Assembly (NCBI GenBank): GCA_017425245.1 | Contig: JAFOOX010000029.1 | Coordinates: 29,751 to 93,750, forward strand | Source: Gammaproteobacteria bacterium | GTDB lineage: Bacteria > Pseudomonadota > Gammaproteobacteria > Enterobacterales > Neiellaceae | Length of the DNA stretch: 64,000 bases | Direction: 5' to 3' | In this document: in pieces, positions 53,965 through 62,003 of the stretch | Numbering within the stretch: the stretch's first letter is position 1 | Layout: each line of letters opens with the position of its first letter | The notes under the pieces: generated by a model | What the model was told of the DNA's origin: nothing | Database searches by the model: none | What the model saw: the letters and a program-made list of their open reading frames with translations, nothing else | Made by a program: the position numbers and the translations under genes

Positions 53965-55413
53965 ATGTTTGAGATTATCGGTCTGCTGATTCTGGTGTTG
54001 ATGGCGGCAGGCTTCGCCTTTCTGCTCTACGTCGGTTGGCGCTGGCTGCGACAGCAGACCAGCACGCGCCTTGGCGATGACAAAGGGGCACGGTTGACCC
54101 TGCAAGCAGGCTTTGTCGGACTGCTGACGGTATTGATGCTGATGCCACTGGATGCGGTAGATGGATTGATCAGCGAACGCAGCCAGCGCTATGACGAGGT
54201 GGTGCGGGATGTAGGCCGGAGCTGGGGTCAGAGCCAGATTTTGGCGGCGCCAGTGGTGGTGATCCCGTTCAGTGTCACCAAAAACACGGTGCAGACGGTA
54301 GTCGACGCTGACGGCAAACGTCAGGAGCAGAGCCGCAGTGAGGTGTTCCACGATCAGCTGCTGCTATTGCCGCAGCGGCTGACCATTGATAGTCAGCTGC
54401 GCCATGAGGTGCGCGAGCGCGGTATCTATGCGGCCACTGTCTACACCGCCACTGTTGACGGACGAGCCCGTTTCGATGCTACGGCGCTGCAATTGCCGCC
54501 CGCTGCGGTGGTGGATTGGGCTGATGTGCGGGTGGTGGTGGGGCTGACCGATACCCGCGGCATCACCGCCATTGAGCGTCTGGAGTGGAACGGCACCGCC
54601 TTGGCGGCGGCGCCCGGCACTGGCATGAACACACCGAGTTTGCTGGAGCGCGGCTTTCACGCGCCGCTGGCCTTGACGGGCCCACAAGTCGCAGAGTTGC
54701 AGCTGAGCCTGACCCTGCGTGGCAGCGGCGCCTTGTCGCTGGTGCCGCTGGGCGAAACCAGCGAGCTTGAGATCAGCGCCGATTGGCCCCATCCCGGTTT
54801 TACCGACCTGTTGCCCAGCCGCCACGATATTCGCAGCGATGGTTTTGATGCGCACTGGCAGGTGAGCCATCTGATCCGCAATTATCCGCAGCAGATGCTG
54901 GCCAGCGATCGCACCGAGATGAGCGAAGTGCTGGCTGTTGCCAACCTGTTTACACCGGTTACCCATTACAGTGCGGCCACCCGGGCGGTGAAGTACGGAG
55001 TGCTGTTCATTGGCCTGACCTATCTGACCCTGCTGGGCTTTCAGCTCGGGTCAGGGTTACGTCTGCATGGGGTGCAATACCTGCTGGTGGGCGGGGCGCT
55101 GGCACTCTTTTATCTGTTGTTGGTGGCATTGGTCGAGCAGGTCAGCTTTTCCGTCGCCTTTGTTACCGCCGCTGCAGTGATTGTCGTCAGCATCTCGGTT
55201 TACGCTGGTGTTGCCTATCGCTGCCTGTGGCCGGCGCTAGTGCTGGCGGCGATGCTGGCCAGTCTCTACGCACTGCTTTACGCCATGCTGCACCTTGAGG
55301 ACTATGCCCTGCTGATGGGCAGTGGCCTGCTGCTGGCGGTGATGCTGGTGCTGATGGTGTTGACCCGCAACCTGGCGACGCGGGCCGAACCTTCGTCAGT
55401 CGGTCAACCGTGA
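53965..55413 (+). CDS. creD: CreD family inner-membrane protein
   Basis: Polytopic membrane protein whose E. coli relative is part of the CreBC regulon and is linked to colicin tolerance and beta-lactam response; its biochemical role is unknown. One N-terminal helix, a second at residues 47-64, a large periplasmic domain (about 75-330) and five to six C-terminal helices fit the family, as does VKYGVLFIGLTYLTLLGFQL. It has 482 residues. GGAG precedes the ATG. No creBC genes are nearby. Confidence 0.88.
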   Translation: MFEIIGLLILVLMAAGFAFLLYVGWRWLRQQTSTRLGDDKGARLTLQAGFVGLLTVLMLMPLDAVDGLISERSQRYDEVVRDVGRSWGQSQILAAPVVVIPFSVTKNTVQTVVDADGKRQEQSRSEVFHDQLLLLPQRLTIDSQLRHEVRERGIYAATVYTATVDGRARFDATALQLPPAAVVDWADVRVVVGLTDTRGITAIERLEWNGTALAAAPGTGMNTPSLLERGFHAPLALTGPQVAELQLSLTLRGSGALSLVPLGETSELEISADWPHPGFTDLLPSRHDIRSDGFDAHWQVSHLIRNYPQQMLASDRTEMSEVLAVANLFTPVTHYSAATRAVKYGVLFIGLTYLTLLGFQLGSGLRLHGVQYLLVGGALALFYLLLVALVEQVSFSVAFVTAAAVIVVSISVYAGVAYRCLWPALVLAAMLASLYALLYAMLHLEDYALLMGSGLLLAVMLVLMVLTRNLATRAEPSSVGQP

Positions 55414-55446
55414 CTACGCTTAAACAATAAAGAACAGGAGCTTTAG

Positions 55447-55896
55447 ATGGCCATCGATTACCACAACTTGCTGCAAGTGGCGCTCGATGAAGCTCGTCTC
55501 GGTTTGGCCGAAGGTGGGGTGCCGGTGGGAGCAGCGCTGTTCGACAGCGCTGGGCTGTTGCTTGGTCGCGGCCGCAATCGCCGGGTGCAGGAGGGTGACC
55601 CGTCCATTCATGGCGAGACCGATGCCTTTCGCAAGGCCGGTCGGCAGCGCAGCTATCGCGACACGATCATGGTCACCACCCTGGCGCCTTGCTGGTTCTG
55701 CAGTGGTCTTATTCGCCAGTTTAATATCGGTACTGTGGTGGTGGGAGAGGCCAGCAATTTTGCCGGCAACCTCGACTGGTTGCGGGAGTCGGGCAGTCGT
55801 ATCGTGCTGCTGAATGATCCTGAGTGTATCGCTCTGATGGCCGGCTTCATTGCCGCCCAGCCGGCGCTGTGGAATGAGGATATCGGTGAAGATTAG
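55447..55896 (+). CDS. Cytidine/deoxycytidylate-type deaminase, fungal cytosine deaminase-like
   Basis: Zinc-dependent deaminase of 149 residues. The zinc and catalytic residues are HGETDAF (His-57, Glu-59 region) and APCWFCSGLI. The C-terminus WNEDIGED and the intermediate VVVGEASNFAG resemble yeast cytosine deaminase rather than tRNA adenosine deaminase TadA or bacterial CodA, which belongs to a different fold. The true substrate could be cytosine or another aminopyrimidine. Its last 11 bp overlap the sensor-cyclase gene, implying joint expression. Confidence 0.87.
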   Translation: MAIDYHNLLQVALDEARLGLAEGGVPVGAALFDSAGLLLGRGRNRRVQEGDPSIHGETDAFRKAGRQRSYRDTIMVTTLAPCWFCSGLIRQFNIGTVVVGEASNFAGNLDWLRESGSRIVLLNDPECIALMAGFIAAQPALWNEDIGED

Positions 55897-58228
55897 CCAA
55901 TGGCTGGGGCTGCTGTTCTGTTGCTGGTGCGGGGTGGTGACGGCCATTGAGCCCAATCCCCGGGCTCATCCGCAACCCCTGACCGATGTGACGCTCCAGT
56001 TGCGCTGGCGTCATCAGTTTCAGTTCGCCGGTTACTACGCTGCTATCGCCAAGGGCTATTACCGTGAGGCGGGCCTGAATGTCACCCTGCTGGAGTCCGA
56101 CGGCCGCGATGATTCAATGGCGCGGGTGTTGCGCGGTGATGCTGACTTTGGCACTGGCAACAGCGATCTGCTGCGCTATCTGGAACAGGGGCTGAAGCCT
56201 GTGGTGCTGGGGGTGATCTTTCAGCATTCGCCGCTGGCGCTGGTCGTTACCGAGCATTCTGGAATTCGCTATCCCCAGGAGCTGGCCGGCCGCCGGGTGA
56301 TGATGGAGGAGGCATCGGCGGAGCTGCTGGCCTACTTCAAACGGGAACGACTGGATATCAATGCGGTGAGTCTGGAGCCGCACAAGTTCGATACCAGCGA
56401 TCTGGTGACGGGTAAAATCGACGCCATGTCGGTGTTTATCTCAGATGAACTCTATGAACTTCGCCGCCTTGGCATCGCCTACCGCCTGTTTCAGCCGATT
56501 GCCGCTGGCATCGACAGTTATGGTGACAATCTCTTTACCAGTGCGGCGCTGCTTGATCGTGACCCCGACCTGGTACGCCGTTTTCGCGATGCTAGCCTGC
56601 GTGGCTGGCAGTATGCGCTGGCTCACCCTGCTGAGCTGGTCGACCTGATCTATCACCAGTATTCCCAGCGTCATGATCGCGAACATCTGTGGTTTGAAGC
56701 GCTGGAGACTATTCAGCTGGTGCAGCCGCAGCTGGTCGAAATTGGCTATAGCCACCTGGGGCGTTGGCACCATATTGCCGATGTCTATGCCGAAGCCGGG
56801 TTGCTAAACGCTGAGGTTGACCTGGACGGTTTCCTCTTCGCTGCCGAGCCACCGGTTACCGATCACAGTTGGATCTATCCTCTGCTGTTGGCCGGGGGGC
56901 TGGCATTGTTGGCAGTGGCGTCGGTACTTGGGCACATCATTTGGCTCAACCGCAGCCTGCGCACCAGCCGCGAACATTACCGGGTGATCTATGAAAGCGC
57001 TCCCATCGCCTTCATGGTCACCGATCGCGCTTATCGGGTGCGCGACTGGAATCGCGCCGCCGAGCAGATTTTCGGCTGGAACCGTGAGGAGTCACTGGGC
57101 AAGGATATCCATGATTTTCTGGTGCCCCACGGTGAGCATGAGCATGTCAACCGGGTGATGAACCAAGCCGAGCGTGGGCCCTGTCGCAACCTCAACTGGA
57201 ACCTGCGTAAGGATGGCCAGCTGGTGCTCTGTTCTTGGATGAATGACGTGCTACGTGACGCCTCCGGCCGCCCCTGTGGGGTGGTGTCGATGGCGGTGGA
57301 TGTGACCGGCCAGCACCAGTTGGAGGTATCGCTGAATCAGCGGGCGGTCGCGATGGAGGCGGCCGCCGAGGCGATCCTGATTGCCGATGCCAGTGGTCGT
57401 ATTGATTACGTTAACTCCGCGGCGGCGCGGCTGTTTGATCGCCCGCCCCAGGCGCTGATTGGTGAGCTGTTCTGGCAGTTGTTAACCAACGATCAGCTAG
57501 CGCTCAGCGATGCCGTGGCCAATGCCCTGCAGCGGCGGGAGATCTGGCGTGGCGAGGTGAGTCTTGAGCTTGGCGACAGTAGTCAGCGTCATCTGGCGCT
57601 GGCGGTGGCGCCGGTGGTCGATCGGGTTGGGGTGCTGGTCAATATCGTGACCGTGGGACGTGATATCACCGCCGAGCGCGAACTGCGCGAACGGTTGCAG
57701 CGCATGGCCCACACCGATGCTTTGACCGGTTTGCCCAATCGCGCCCTGTTCTTTGAGCGCTGTCGCCAATCGATGGCACTGGCGCGGCGCAACGATGAGC
57801 AACTGGGGCTGTTCTTTATCGATCTCGATGGTTTCAAGGCGGTGAATGACAGCGCTGGCCATGGTGTGGGAGATCGGGTACTGGCGGCGGTGGCCGAACG
57901 CCTGCGGCGGCTGCTGCGCGATAGCGATATCGTGGCCCGCATCGGCGGCGATGAGTTTGTGGTGCTGATCCACGATGTGGCCTCACCCCAACAGGCGGAG
58001 CAGGTGGCGCGCAAGGTGATTGCCCTGTTTGATGCGCCATTTCAGCTGGGTGATGACAGTTTTGTGCTGGGGGCCAGCATCGGCATCGCCTTCTTCCCGC
58101 AGGACGGGCAAGAAGTTGAAGCCCTGTTGAGCCATGCCGATGATGCCATGTACAGCGTCAAGAGTGCCGGCAAGGGCGGGGTGGCTTTTTACCGCCCGTC
58201 AGCAACGGCGATTGATCGTCTCAGCTGA
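55886..58228 (+). CDS. Sensor diguanylate cyclase: periplasmic THI5/NMT1 domain, TM, PAS-PAS-GGDEF
   Basis: Predicted to make c-di-GMP in response to a periplasmic ligand. A signal peptide (residues 1-20) precedes a THI5/NMT1-like solute-binding domain (about 33-315, LQLRWRHQFQFAGYYAAIAKGYYREAGL). One membrane helix follows (about 329-354), then two PAS domains (about 368-600) and GGDEF (about 610-772). The active site is RIGGDEF at 685-691, and an inhibitory RxxD site (RDSD) lies five residues before GGDEF. The GTG at 55886 with GAGGAT before it gives 780 residues. Confidence 0.9.
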   Translation: MKISQWLGLLFCCWCGVVTAIEPNPRAHPQPLTDVTLQLRWRHQFQFAGYYAAIAKGYYREAGLNVTLLESDGRDDSMARVLRGDADFGTGNSDLLRYLEQGLKPVVLGVIFQHSPLALVVTEHSGIRYPQELAGRRVMMEEASAELLAYFKRERLDINAVSLEPHKFDTSDLVTGKIDAMSVFISDELYELRRLGIAYRLFQPIAAGIDSYGDNLFTSAALLDRDPDLVRRFRDASLRGWQYALAHPAELVDLIYHQYSQRHDREHLWFEALETIQLVQPQLVEIGYSHLGRWHHIADVYAEAGLLNAEVDLDGFLFAAEPPVTDHSWIYPLLLAGGLALLAVASVLGHIIWLNRSLRTSREHYRVIYESAPIAFMVTDRAYRVRDWNRAAEQIFGWNREESLGKDIHDFLVPHGEHEHVNRVMNQAERGPCRNLNWNLRKDGQLVLCSWMNDVLRDASGRPCGVVSMAVDVTGQHQLEVSLNQRAVAMEAAAEAILIADASGRIDYVNSAAARLFDRPPQALIGELFWQLLTNDQLALSDAVANALQRREIWRGEVSLELGDSSQRHLALAVAPVVDRVGVLVNIVTVGRDITAERELRERLQRMAHTDALTGLPNRALFFERCRQSMALARRNDEQLGLFFIDLDGFKAVNDSAGHGVGDRVLAAVAERLRRLLRDSDIVARIGGDEFVVLIHDVASPQQAEQVARKVIALFDAPFQLGDDSFVLGASIGIAFFPQDGQEVEALLSHADDAMYSVKSAGKGGVAFYRPSATAIDRLS

Positions 58229-58259
58229 GTGGATTGAACGCCGCCACTGATCTGCGCCG

Positions 58260-58280
58260 CCGCCGGAGTGGTTCCGGCGG
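58260..58280 (+). terminator. Hairpin after the sensor cyclase, possible terminator
   Basis: CCGCCGG pairs with CCGGCGG around a 7-nt loop, 31 bp after the stop codon. No T-run follows; the convergent small gene ends at 58298. Confidence 0.35.
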
Positions 58281-58297
58281 GGGTTCAAATCCTCAGA

Positions 58298-58585
58298 TTA
58301 CTGCAGCACGAACAGGGCGATGGCCCCGATCACCAAGGCGCCAGCCACCGCCACTGAACCAATGGTCAGTAGCCGGGTGGGGTAGGCGAACGCTTCACCG
58401 CTGCGCCAGTAATAGAGCGCGGCCACGGGAAACAGGACAAAGCCGGCCACTGCCACCAGTGCACCCAGCCAGCGGCGGGTGCCCAAGGTGGTGATGAGGC
58501 CAATCAGGCTGCCATAAAACACGGCGCTGTAACCGCTGGCCAAGAGCACTAGCGCCAGCGTCAGGACAAGCGAGGAGAGGGTCAC
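58298..58585 (-). CDS. Small hydrophobic membrane protein, 95 residues
   Basis: I do not recognise a family. The sequence is almost entirely hydrophobic, with three predicted membrane helices: residues 3-28, 40-60 and 71-94, separated by short basic turns (GTRRW, YWRSGE). The start is GTG overlapping the rnt stop (GTGA), so it is probably made by translational coupling with rnt. No active-site motif is visible. Confidence 0.65.
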   Translation of the reverse strand: MTLSSLVLTLALVLLASGYSAVFYGSLIGLITTLGTRRWLGALVAVAGFVLFPVAALYYWRSGEAFAYPTRLLTIGSVAVAGALVIGAIALFVLQ

Positions 58586-59253
58586 GAGGTGGATTCCTTC
58601 TGGCTGTCATCACTGTCGTTGTTGTTGCCGGTGGCGGTGGCCGGCCAACCGGCAAAGCTCTGCCACTGGTTGACGATATGGCAAAACAGCGCCGCCGTCT
58701 GTTCGGCATCATACAAGGCGTTATGGGCGCGGCTGGCATCAAAGGGGATGCTGGCCGCCTGGCAAGCCTTGTGCAGTACCGTCTGACCAAACGCCAGACC
58801 GGCCAGGGTGGCGGTGTCGAAGGTGGCGAACGGGTGGAAAGGGCTGCGTTTAACCTTGGCCCGCTCGCTGGCGGCATTGAGAAACGCATTGTCGAAGGCA
58901 GGATTGTGAGCAACCATCACCGCACGGTGGCAGCCGCTGCTTTTCATTCCTTCGCGCACCAGTTTAAAGATGGCGTTGAGTGCTTCCGCTTCCGCTACCG
59001 CTATTGCTTGGCGGGCCGGATCGCTGGGATCGATGCCGATAAAGGCCAGTGAAGACGGGTTGAGATTGGCGCCGGCAAAGGGGGCCACCTCAAAACCGAT
59101 ACGGGTGGCCGGGCTGAGCAGCCCCTGCTCATCCATGGTCAGGGTGACGGCAGCAATCTGCAGCAGGGCATCGGTGGTGGCATTGAAGCCGGCGGTCTCG
59201 ATATCGATGATTACCGGGTAGAAGCCGCGGAAACGCTGACTAAGCTGATACAA
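58582..59253 (-). CDS. rnt: RNase T, 3'-5' exoribonuclease
   Basis: DEDDh exonuclease finishing the 3' ends of tRNA, 5S and 23S rRNA. Exo I is [25 protein letters not shown] near residue 14, Exo [18 protein letters not shown], Exo [19 protein letters not shown]. The N-terminus is unusual: an in-frame TAA lies seven codons ahead of the TTG at 59253, there is no ATG or GTG before the conserved RFRGFYP, and no clear ribosome site. TTG (or CTG one codon before) must serve. It has 223 residues. Confidence 0.93.
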   Translation of the reverse strand: MYQLSQRFRGFYPVIIDIETAGFNATTDALLQIAAVTLTMDEQGLLSPATRIGFEVAPFAGANLNPSSLAFIGIDPSDPARQAIAVAEAEALNAIFKLVREGMKSSGCHRAVMVAHNPAFDNAFLNAASERAKVKRSPFHPFATFDTATLAGLAFGQTVLHKACQAASIPFDASRAHNALYDAEQTAALFCHIVNQWQSFAGWPATATGNNNDSDDSQKESTS

Positions 59254-59318
59254 CAGGATGATTCTGGCTTAAGGGAAAGAGCCGGCATTATGGCAAAGGG
59301 GAAGATGAGTTCCCACCC

Positions 59319-59345
59319 TCAAGGTTTGACGGGCACTGCCGATAA
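59319..59345 (+). promoter_or_regulatory. FliA (sigma-28) flagellar promoter of motY
   Basis: TCAAGGTT (6 of 8 to TAAAGTTT) at 59319-59326, an 11-bp spacer, and an exact GCCGATAA at 59338-59345, 32 bp before the motY ATG. It places motY in the late flagellar class, as reported for vibrio motY. Confidence 0.8.
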
Positions 59346-59377
59346 CAGGATGAAGGCGATTCCCGGGAGAGGTTTGT

Positions 59378-60247
59378 ATGCGCATCGGCGTGTTGATGAT
59401 GATGATGCTGGCGTGGCCGACACTGGCTGCGGTGCGCCAGTATGGCGCCGGCCTCAGTGATTCGCAGTGGAAGCTGGACACGGCCACCCGTCTTGAATGC
59501 CGGGTTAGCCATGCCATTCCGCGCTTTGGCGACGCCCATTTTGTCAGTCAGGCGGGGAAGATCACCAACGTCGCCTTTACCCTCGACATGCGCGTTGCCG
59601 CCACCCGCAAGAGCAACGCCGATCTGCTCAGCGTGCCGCCGCGCTGGCGCCCCGGCGAAATGGCGGACAGCCTCGGCGCCATGACCCTCTACCGCCAGTT
59701 CAACGGCTCGCTGCAGGACAAGGTGGTGTGGCAGATGCTGACCGAGTTGGAAAAAGGCTGGCAGCCGACCTTTTTCTATAGCGATTACCTTAACAGCCGC
59801 GATCAGGTGGCTGTGGCCCTCAGTTCGGTCAAGTTCCGCCCGGTTTACGACCAGTTTCTCGGCTGTGTCAGCCAGCTGCTGCCGTTCGCCTTTGAAGATA
59901 TCGCCACCAGCGTCCTCACCTATGAACTGCAGTCAACCGAGCTGACCCTAGAATCCAAGCGTAAGCTGGCGATGATCACCGAGTATCTGCAAGAGGACAA
60001 AAGCGTCGATCTGCTGCTGGTTGATGCCTATGCCGACAGTTACGGTGGCCGCTGGATGAACCAGCAGCTGTCGGAGCAGCGCGCCGCCACCATTGCCGAT
60101 AGGCTCAAGCAGGCGGGGGTGGAGGAGTCGCGGATCCTGGCCCAAGGCCATGGTGAAAAGCGCCATATTGCCCCCAACTACACGGTGCTCGACCGCGCCA
60201 AGAACCGCCGGGCGGTGGTACGCTTGAGCCGCGAACCGAGTTTCTGA
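59378..60247 (+). CDS. motY: MotY, sodium-driven flagellar motor T-ring protein
   Basis: Periplasmic component of the T-ring that anchors PomAB stators around the polar-flagellar basal body. A signal peptide ends at LAA near residue 18, the N-terminal domain contains RLECRVSHAIPRFGDA, and the C-terminal OmpA-like domain (about 165-285) includes VDAYADSYGGRWMNQQLSEQRAATIADRL and NRRAVVRL for peptidoglycan binding. It has 289 residues. GGGAGAGG precedes the ATG. A FliA-type promoter lies upstream. Confidence 0.93.
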   Translation: MRIGVLMMMMLAWPTLAAVRQYGAGLSDSQWKLDTATRLECRVSHAIPRFGDAHFVSQAGKITNVAFTLDMRVAATRKSNADLLSVPPRWRPGEMADSLGAMTLYRQFNGSLQDKVVWQMLTELEKGWQPTFFYSDYLNSRDQVAVALSSVKFRPVYDQFLGCVSQLLPFAFEDIATSVLTYELQSTELTLESKRKLAMITEYLQEDKSVDLLLVDAYADSYGGRWMNQQLSEQRAATIADRLKQAGVEESRILAQGHGEKRHIAPNYTVLDRAKNRRAVVRLSREPSF

Positions 60248-60290
60248 ATGAAGGAGGTAGCGCCGCAGGGCGTTGCCATCGTGGTTGAAC

Positions 60291-60310
60291 AGGGCGCCTG
60301 CGGGCGCCCT
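60291..60310 (+). terminator. Hairpin after motY, possible terminator
   Basis: A perfect 8-bp stem AGGGCGCC/GGCGCCCT around a TGCG loop, 43 bp after motY and 39 bp before the DUF1904 gene. There is no T-run. Confidence 0.4.
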
Positions 60311-60348
60311 GATCGCTTTCCGAGCTTGCCTTTGTCAAAGGAGTGCCC

Positions 60349-60678
60349 ATGCCCCACCTGCGTTTTCGTGGCGTTGATGAAGCGACTCTGTGTGCCATCA
60401 GCCAGCCGCTGGTGGATCAGTTGGCGGCGCTGGTGACCACCAGCCGCGATAACTTCACCCTGGAACTGCTCACCAACCCCTTCGTCTTCGACGGCCAGCG
60501 ACTGATGCCGGAGCCGATGGTGCAGGTGCTGTGGTTTCCACGGCCGCAGGAGGTGCAGGACCGCTTTGCCCAGCTCATCACCGATGCCCTGCGTCATGCT
60601 GGCGAGGCGCGGGATATCGCGGTGTTTTTCATGGCCCTGACGCCGAATGCTTACTACGACAACGGCATTCATTACTGA
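60349..60678 (+). CDS. DUF1904 protein, tautomerase/MIF-superfamily fold
   Basis: Small protein of unknown role, 109 residues. After the initiator Met comes Pro (MPHLRFRGVDE), in the position of the catalytic Pro-1 of tautomerases, and the central VQVLWFPRPQEVQDRFAQLITDAL is typical of DUF1904. Enzyme activity is plausible but unshown. AAGGAG lies 6 bp before the ATG at 60349. rlmG follows on the same strand. Confidence 0.8.
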   Translation: MPHLRFRGVDEATLCAISQPLVDQLAALVTTSRDNFTLELLTNPFVFDGQRLMPEPMVQVLWFPRPQEVQDRFAQLITDALRHAGEARDIAVFFMALTPNAYYDNGIHY

Positions 60679-60739
60679 GCTGCAAAGGGGCGGCGCCACA
60701 GGCATACTGCCGCCGCTAGCGTTTGCCGGGGTCATCACC

Positions 60740-61864
60740 ATGCACAGTTTTGTCTGCCCCTGGGGCACCTTCGAGCTCAGCCGTCGGCCACTGCGCCACC
60801 ACGAGCCACTGCAGCCCTTTGATGCCGCCGACGAGTACCTGCTGGCCGAGGCCGCTCGCCTTGAGTTGGCGGCTGGTAGCCGGGTGCTGGTGGTGAATGA
60901 CAGCTTCGGCGCGCTGGCGGTCAGTCTGGCGGGCCACGCCCGGGTGGTCTCAACTGGCGATTCTCATCTCGCTTATCAGGCGCTGCAGGACAATCTGGCC
61001 CGCGCCGGCCTGGCCGCCGACGCCGTCAGTTTTGTGCCGGCCAACGAGGCGCTGGCCGGCCCCTTTGATTGGGTGCTGATGCGGGTACCCAAGACCCTGG
61101 CGCTGTTTGAAGAGCAGCTGATCCGCCTGCATGGCCAGCTGGCGCCGGGGGCGCGGGTGGTGGCCGGGGCGATGATCAAGCATCTGCCGCGCGCCGCCGG
61201 TGAGCTGATGGCGCGCTACATCGGCCCGCTGCAGGCGTCGCTGGCGGTGAAAAAAGCGCGGCTGTTGTGGGCCACGCCAGAACCCCGGCCGCAGCCGCTC
61301 TCGCCTTATCCCAGTTGTTACCAGCTGGATCAGCCGGCGCTGACCCTGGTCAACCATGCCAACGTCTTCTGCCGCGAGGGGCTGGATATTGGTACCCGGG
61401 CGTTCTTGCCCCATCTGCCGAGTGAGCGGGGGGCGCTGCGGGTCGCTGACCTTGGCTGCGGCAACGGCATTCTGGCCATCTGCTATGCCCTGACCAACCC
61501 CGAGGCCGAGCTGACCCTGGTCGATGAATCCTACATGGCGTTGCAGTCGGCTCGCGACAACTGGCAGGCGGCGCTGGGCGAGCGGCCAGTGACGATCCGC
61601 GCCAGCGACGGGCTGGAAGGGCAGCCGGCCGCCAGCCTCGACCGGGTGCTGTGCAACCCGCCGTTTCATCAGCAGCAGGTGGTGGGTGATTACATCGCCC
61701 GGCGCATGTTCCAGCAGGCCCAGCGGGCGCTGGTCAGCGGTGGCGAACTGTGGCTGGTGGCCAACCGCCATCTGGGTTATCACGTGCGGTTGCAGGAGCT
61801 GTTCGGCAACTGCACCACCATTGCCGCCACCCCCAAGTTTGTGGTGCTGAAAGCGGTGCGCTAG
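60740..61864 (+). CDS. rlmG: RlmG, 23S rRNA G1835 N2-methyltransferase
   Basis: SAM-dependent guanine methyltransferase acting on 23S rRNA. It has two tandem methyltransferase-like domains; the C-terminal one is catalytic, with SAM motif VADLGCGNGILAI near residue 236 and the NPPF box in LCNPPFHQQQVVGD. The C-terminus FGNCTTIAATPKFVVLKAVR is almost the same as enteric RlmG. It has 374 residues from the ATG at 60740; the frame extends upstream into the DUF1904 gene without support. Confidence 0.95.
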   Translation: MHSFVCPWGTFELSRRPLRHHEPLQPFDAADEYLLAEAARLELAAGSRVLVVNDSFGALAVSLAGHARVVSTGDSHLAYQALQDNLARAGLAADAVSFVPANEALAGPFDWVLMRVPKTLALFEEQLIRLHGQLAPGARVVAGAMIKHLPRAAGELMARYIGPLQASLAVKKARLLWATPEPRPQPLSPYPSCYQLDQPALTLVNHANVFCREGLDIGTRAFLPHLPSERGALRVADLGCGNGILAICYALTNPEAELTLVDESYMALQSARDNWQAALGERPVTIRASDGLEGQPAASLDRVLCNPPFHQQQVVGDYIARRMFQQAQRALVSGGELWLVANRHLGYHVRLQELFGNCTTIAATPKFVVLKAVR

Positions 61865-62003
61865 CGCATAACTGTTGTGGGGTGCGCTAATCCCCTGTGG
61901 CCACTTTGGTTGCCACTTAGCCTCTGACCACACAGCCATGGCTCGGTGGTATGGCCGCACAGCCGCCTTTAAGCTGTGGCCTTCATTGCGACAGGGGCAG
62001 GGT

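Noticed and set aside
58278..58296. GGGGGTTCAAATCC resembles a tRNA T-loop
   Set aside because: The T-stem does not pair, and no acceptor, D or anticodon arms are found around it.
60248..60436. 62-codon frame after motY starting at an ATG
   Set aside because: It runs through the post-motY hairpin and across the DUF1904 start in another frame, without family similarity.
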